Shown: piece by piece, positions 59,043 through 64,000 of the stretch
How the letters are laid out: the number at the start of each line of letters is the position of its first letter
Position numbering within the stretch: position 1 is the stretch's first letter
NCBI GenBank assembly: GCA_010909165.1
Contig: MU008169.1
Span: 186,001-250,000, forward strand
Source of the DNA: Anthoceros angustus
Taxonomy: Eukaryota; Streptophyta; Anthocerotopsida; Anthocerotales; Anthocerotaceae
Direction: 5' to 3'
DNA length: 64,000 bases
Notes under the pieces: generated by a model
Databases searched by the model: none
What the model was told of the DNA's origin: nothing
Seen by the model: the letters and a program-made list of their open reading frames with translations, nothing else
Program-made: the position numbers and the translations under genes

Positions 59043-60481
59043 CTGGGTCTTAAGACCTCGCAATGCAATCATAAGGTACAGTAGTAAATGCAGTCATGGC
59101 TTTTAGGCCAGTGACTTTGGTTCCCTAAGCACGTTGCCAAGTTCTCCGAATCACTATGGTCTCATCCTACATATTTCATTTTTAACAGCATCTAATGCCT
59201 CCCTCGATAAGGAATATGATGCGGGAGGAAGGTGAGCCTCATTGTTTTCATGAATAAGCCACAACCACGGCTTTGAGTCGGCATCCTCCATATCAACCGG
59301 TCCGTTATGAGTGTCCCATTGACCGGTCAACACATTCCACAAGGCCTGACAGTTGTTCAGTTCAACATGCATAGTGTCCTTCAACCATATTTTATGAATA
59401 TCCAGAAGGTACGGTAAATGCCGGAAGAAGGTTGACATCCGTTTCACTCCCCATTGCCGCACATCATTACGGGATTGGGCGGAAGCAGCTTCCCACCTTT
59501 GCATTTCAGAGTACACCTCCCGAACAGAGGCAGAGGGTGGCATGACACGAAGCTCTATTTTGTTATTAAAGAACTCTCGATTATCCAATCGCCGCTTGTC
59601 ATGGAGAGATGTTGTCCAGTGGCGATGGCCATCGCATACCAGCTTGTCCATCGCCTGTGACCATCTAGGCTGCAGGTTCGAGCCACACTCAATGCAACAT
59701 TTGTAGCCTCGGACCTGGAGGCCTAAAAGGGCTCCTAAACCTGGATAGTCACAAGTTGCATTCAAAAGTGCAGCCCGGAGAGTAAAGCCTAGGACTTCCC
59801 AAAGGTTTGGAATGATCAAAGGCTTGGACACCCGTGAAGAGGGTTGCGAGCTCTGCCAATAACGGCTCCAAATATATGTCCATGTTCTTCACTTGCTTTG
59901 GCCCAGGAATGATAATTGGCATTAGGAGCCTTATGTTTCTTTGTAGCCACATCAGGGGGCAAGTTGTGAATGATGAGGAGAATAGGCCATATCGAATACG
60001 AACTCGATCGGTGACCAGAAGGGTTGAACCCATCGGTGCTGATGCCAAGTCGTATATTCCGGTCATCATCCCGAATCCAGAAGTTGCATCCAATCGCTGC
60101 CAAGCTGGTGTGTCAGCCATGATCCTCATGTGCCCATCATTGCTTTTATGAGTGGCGAACCAAGTAAGCTCACCGGCCGTTTTGGGGCTGGTGTACATTC
60201 TCACCAAGCGCTCAGTAATAGGAAAATAAAAAAAGGACTTGCGAGGGGTTTTCACCTTTTTTGGGGTTTTCACCTTCCCGATAGCGGGGCTCCCCACAGC
60301 GGTGGCAGAAGGCATCACCGGCACTAGGTCCCCAATAAATGCAGCAGTCGTTGACGCAGGCATGGATGCGGGCGGAGGACTGACCAATCTGCATCATGGC
60401 AACACGAGCATCCTGCCAGCTGCTGGGGAGGGAATTTTGCTTCGGCAGGAAAACATGATGATATAATGTCGAAGATGGCAA
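59043..60481 (-). pseudogene. CACTA tnp2 transposase copy 2, N-terminal part
   Basis: Zinc-knuckle region RIHACVNDCCIYWG...CHRCGEPRYR (60481-60212), then MYTSPKTAGELTWFATH, LGISTDGFNPSGHRSSSYSI-type core (frame 60103-59816), PGPKQVKNMDIYLEPLL, and on to SYSLSREALDAV at 59154, in several frames. These are the hallmarks of En/Spm tnp2 transposases. Upstream minus-strand frames to about 60943 (MDSSDEDASTTSHYD) may be the protein start. Frame breaks plus the retroelement insertion make it non-functional. Confidence 0.8.
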
Positions 60482-62470
60482 TCATACCGGAGTCGGAAAT
60501 TTTGAAGCGGTCCTGTATGAATAGTAAAGATAGAGTGGCAGATAGGCGAGTATGGGAAGACTTCTCAGCTTCGTTGACCTCCCAAAGAGGAGTGGTGGCG
60601 TCCGCGCGGCACCGAGCGCGTGGAAGACCGGAAAAAGGGGCATGTTGCAGGCTTTAATTGCATCACCACCGAAACCCCAACATCCGAATCAAGCCATCTT
60701 CCTGTGTCCGTGAGCCTCGTAGTCTCGTGTGAGCTCCCTTGATGCGAATTCATTAGAATCTAGCTCAAACGAGGCAGAGAAATCATAGTGTGATGTAGTG
60801 GAGGCATCTTCGTCAGAGGAATCCATCGTATGTGGAGACACTCTTGAGGAAATTTCCTCACCGTCTAGAGTTGGAATGAGGGGGAAAGCGCCTGGCATGA
60901 ACCACGGCTGGAGGCGGGTGTGGAATTGGTGGCACTGGGGCACCCAATACCGGACATATCGGAGGCGGCCTTTGCCAAAGCATCAAGTTGGCGCCGACCT
61001 TTGCGCACAGAAAAGGGATTAGTGTCAAACCATGACCTCGCCTCGCCACAAACTCCACAAACAATGATCAGAAGCGAGCACGCCACCTCATTTTGTATCC
61101 GCAAACAACGGACATGCCACGAGAAATATCGCCTGAAGCTTGTTGGTGGGCGACAACTGGCAAGGACAAGCAATCTCGCCAATTTCTCGATTAGAGCGCC
61201 CATCCATGGTGCACACGTCAACGCACAATCCCTTTCGTGAACCGAAGAAAGTTTTGTCACTCCACGTTCTGGAAATAGCGTGCACTGGGCGAGGGAGGGT
61301 GAGCCAGCTGGATGATGTGTTCTCATGGGCCACAACCGAGCTGGATTGAACAGCCCACTCGACACATATCAAAGCGTCCGTTGGTTGCTCATCGGGCAAA
61401 CCGCCAAAACCAAATCGGTAACGCCAACGTGGGTGACCTTCCAACCCTTCTTTTTAAGATGCCTGTAAAGATGGGACCCCTTATCGCCTTAAATGAGGAA
61501 GATGCACGCAAAGGGTACACCTGCCTTAGCTGGTTGCCTTTTTTCAAATATGAGGTTAAGATGATCCAGCGTGCGTCCTATTCACCATGTCTTAAAAAGT
61601 TCTGTTTTGTAATAGTGCCCCCTGCGAAACGGAACGTGGGCTGCCCAACGAAGAAACGAAAGGATGCACCCGCACGCAAAGGAGCTACAAAGAAGAAGAA
61701 AGTGCAGGCGTCCTCCGAGGGTGTTTCAGCGTGTAGGTCTAGCATAGATCCCGATCCGCTTTTTCGACCGCAACATTCAAATGGATGTATGCATGATCCG
61801 ATAGGACCACAAATGGGACTACGCTATTGTCAAAGATGGACGGATGTGTCGATAGCCTTTTGTTTGCCTAAACAATTGAAATAATGGCAATAATCATGCG
61901 GTTTCCCAAAGTAATCATGACACTTTTTAGTATATATAAATAGATATTCATTAAACGTATAACGCAGTTGCCGATGGAATTCGGGCGATCACGCGCTTGA
62001 CCACCCGGAGGCCTCTATACCGAATGTGCTCATGGGGCAGCCAACCGCAACCGCATTTACAAAGTGGCAAGGACACAACGGCACGGACACCAATGGGTAT
62101 CCACGCACACCCCCACCCTCCCCGCACCGAACCTCGTAAGTGAGCAGGATGCCTACACGGCCCGCGTCCCACATTCGACCGGGTTCCTGAGGGGAAAGGA
62201 CGTGGTCGCATTTTCAACCCAAACCCTCACCATGATGTTACGAACACCGCGCTGTAGAATTGACTCGACTTACAAGTGAGAGAGTGGTTGCCGCCAGACG
62301 GAATTCCGCCAACAGGAACCGCGAACGGGAAAATTCACAATCGTGAGACACCGTCATTCGGAAATTGAGCACGATATTCTTATGACGAACAAACCACAAA
62401 TTTCCAGCCGAGTGAGCCTGTCATAAACGAGACACAAATGTCACATCCTTGTCTTTAATTTCGTCATATT
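60482..62470. other. 5' region of the CACTA element
   Basis: Probable tnp2 5' exons on the minus strand to about 60943, then unresolved frames to 61444. A plus-strand frame 61312-61884 (190 aa) contains VGCPTKKRKDAPARKGATKKKKVQ, a nuclear-localisation-like basic tract, but is otherwise unrecognised. From 61950 to 62470 the sequence looks like subterminal non-coding transposon DNA. Confidence 0.4.
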
Positions 62471-62491
62471 CTGCCTCCTTTTGTAGTAGTG
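62471..62491 (-). mobile_element. CACTA element right terminus
   Basis: Read on the minus strand the end is CACTACTACAAAAGGAGGCA, the canonical CACTA terminal inverted repeat. It is oriented correctly to be the 5' end of an element whose tnp2 gene runs leftward from about 60.9 kb. Confidence 0.75.
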
Positions 62492-64000
62492 ATGGGAGCG
62501 TAACTGCTGACGACGTAAGAGAGCTTTGTTGTTAGGGCCATGTTAGTGAGGCTGTTAGGCTTTGGAAGTTTTTGAGGCAGACAAGCAGTTCTGTTTCCAA
62601 GTCTCTCTTTTGTGCTTTGCTGAAGAAATGTCTAGTTAACAAGGACCTTGTTCTCGGTGGTCGATGCAAAGGGAGCATACTTGACGACGGGGCACAAACT
62701 GCATGTTGATGTGTTGGCTAGTTAGACATGGCGTTTGGGCCAGGGTTCTGTCTGTCTTCACAACGAAGAACAAAATCCCCTGATCGGGTCACATTTCTAC
62801 ACTAAGAATTAAGGCATGGAAGCAACCATGGGAGATAACAATGGACAGACTTGGTGTCTTCCGTGGACAAGAAACCACAACCAATATAATTTTCCGAATT
62901 AAGAAGGTTGGTACATCCTACATACATGGGCAGCTCCCAGATGTGAACAGTCACACCCTTTCGGGCTTACTACAAAAGGCACAACGTACCCAAGACGCTC
63001 ATTCTTTCCTAATCATTCTTCCTTCTCCTCCATCCCTCTCCACATACACATAGATTGATCCTGCCTGGTTTCCTATATGGTATCAGAGCAAGCAAAAATA
63101 TAGCCGCTTAAACTCCTTTGTGTGGTCCCTCCCCATCCTAGCCTCTGCCAGCACATGGATTGCTTAGAGTGCGGATTTTTTACAAGAATCCGTAAGATCT
63201 GATGCCCGATCTTGGCGATCTGTCCCACGACTTAGGTGATATGCGTGCCCATCAATCCGCAATCGAGTGGAGAACAGTGTAGACCAGTTATGGGCTTTCC
63301 TCCGCACCGCGCTGGCTGCTCAATTTGCCATGTGATGTGCTTGTATCCCTCTTGTACAATTAGAGCCAACATGTGTAGCCTCGTTACGTGTGAATCCTGT
63401 CATACCGAAGTATTCTGGTTGCAGCACACATTGCCTCGCAAATGCCAAGTTACGATGCGGACTCACGGATGGACGGAAGACCAACTCCTTCGAAGTTACT
63501 TGCAATCCGGAGCGTGAGCAGTGGCGACCCATCCGATGCATTTATACATGGGATCCGGGTCTTTCATGTCTCGATTCATAGGATTGGTGTACCATCTCCA
63601 TCGGCCCGAGGCTGCAAGATTCACGGAGGGAGCAACCGCCTCACGCGCGCCACGCCCGCACGCTGTGACGACATTTCAAACCAGCGCATGTCGGCGCCAC
63701 CGCTCATCCGCTTAACGGTGAAGCCACAAGGAATTATGACCCGCCCCAGGTCCGAATCGGTTACGATGAACGTGCCGGCGGGCGAACGGTTCATCACCTA
63801 GTGTTGGGGGAGCGGGGGATGAATACCTGGTCGTTATGCATTTAGGCTTCCAACAACGAAATTCAAATACCAATTTTCTTTATTCCCACTATGTCGTAGA
63901 ACTCCCTCGTGCACCTCCAATCCACCGCCTCGCAAGGCTTTATGTATCCCAACAAGTACCCATGTGATCGCCCAACATAGCCATATAGTAGTCCTCCAAG
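62492..64000. other. Flank with start of another copia-type element
   Basis: TGGTATCAGAGC at 63078-63089 is an initiator-tRNA-Met primer-binding site on the plus strand, followed by AGCAAAAATA. A short frame from 63202 (MPDLGDLSHDLGDMRAHQSA) could be a gag start. No LTR partner or pol lies in the window, so the rest of the element, if present, is beyond 64000. Confidence 0.45.
63078..63089 (+). other. Copia-type primer-binding site
   Basis: Exact 12-base match to the complement of the 3' end of initiator tRNA-Met, as used by most plant copia elements. The same 12 bases occur on the minus strand at 58787-58798. Confidence 0.7.

Noticed and set aside
1-64000. CRISPR array, bacterial operon or defence system
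   Set aside because: No regularly spaced short repeats with unique spacers; the genes are eukaryotic apart from one broken bacterial fragment.

Overview
The window is plant nuclear DNA. It carries a plastid-targeted root-type ferredoxin-NADP+ reductase, a plant-type haspin kinase with short introns, Mediator subunit 25 (MED25) sequence and an RluA-family RNA pseudouridine synthase. These are embedded in Ty3-type, copia-type and CACTA transposon sequence. A land plant is certain. A seed-free lineage (bryophyte or lycophyte) is my guess, and the sequence alone does not prove it. Much of the transposon half is riddled with small insertions and deletions between repeat copies, and there is one N at 51945 beside a bacterial fragment, so some 'decay' may be assembly or consensus error.

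Layout. 1-2835: intergenic, with a 1.6-kb terminal-inverted-repeat element. 2836-3999: an intronless FNR gene. 4000-8140: spacer with at least five families of short tandem repeats. About 8141-17328: the haspin gene; ten recognised exons lie at 9219-12130 and the terminal exon at 17209-17328. The 5-kb last intron between them holds three antisense, intron-free, partly duplicated copies of MED25. A fourth copy with a broken duplicate of the haspin terminal exon lies just beyond (17556-18530). 18818-20136: the two-exon pseudouridine synthase. 20137-26770: spacer with repeat relics.

26771-44082: a Ty3-type LTR retrotransposon with unusually long LTRs (about 4.8 and 4.3 kb), a primer-binding site, tandemly duplicated retropepsin segments, and RT, RNase H and integrase remnants in Ty3 order. 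Its left part is tandemly duplicated over about 1.18 kb. 44083-46550: unrecognised. 46551-62491: a CACTA (En/Spm) region in two partial head-to-tail copies: tnp2 transposase on the minus strand, a conserved unknown plus-strand ORF, and a TNPA-like minus-strand gene. An 0.8-kb high-GC bacterial hybrid histidine kinase fragment sits at the copy junction (51945-52744). The second copy is split by a 3.17-kb minus-strand copia-type LTR element (55876-59042), which itself contains a tRNA-like and a 5S-rRNA-like sequence, each ending in a long T run. A CACTA terminus lies at 62471-62491, and another copia-type primer-binding site at 63078.

How the parts relate. The four host genes are unrelated in pathway: plastid redox, mitotic histone H3 kinase, transcription coactivator, RNA modification. 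The biologically most interesting structure is the haspin/MED25 nested locus: an opposite-strand gene inside the last haspin intron, repeatedly duplicated together with the haspin terminal exon. No single MED25 copy in the window is complete.
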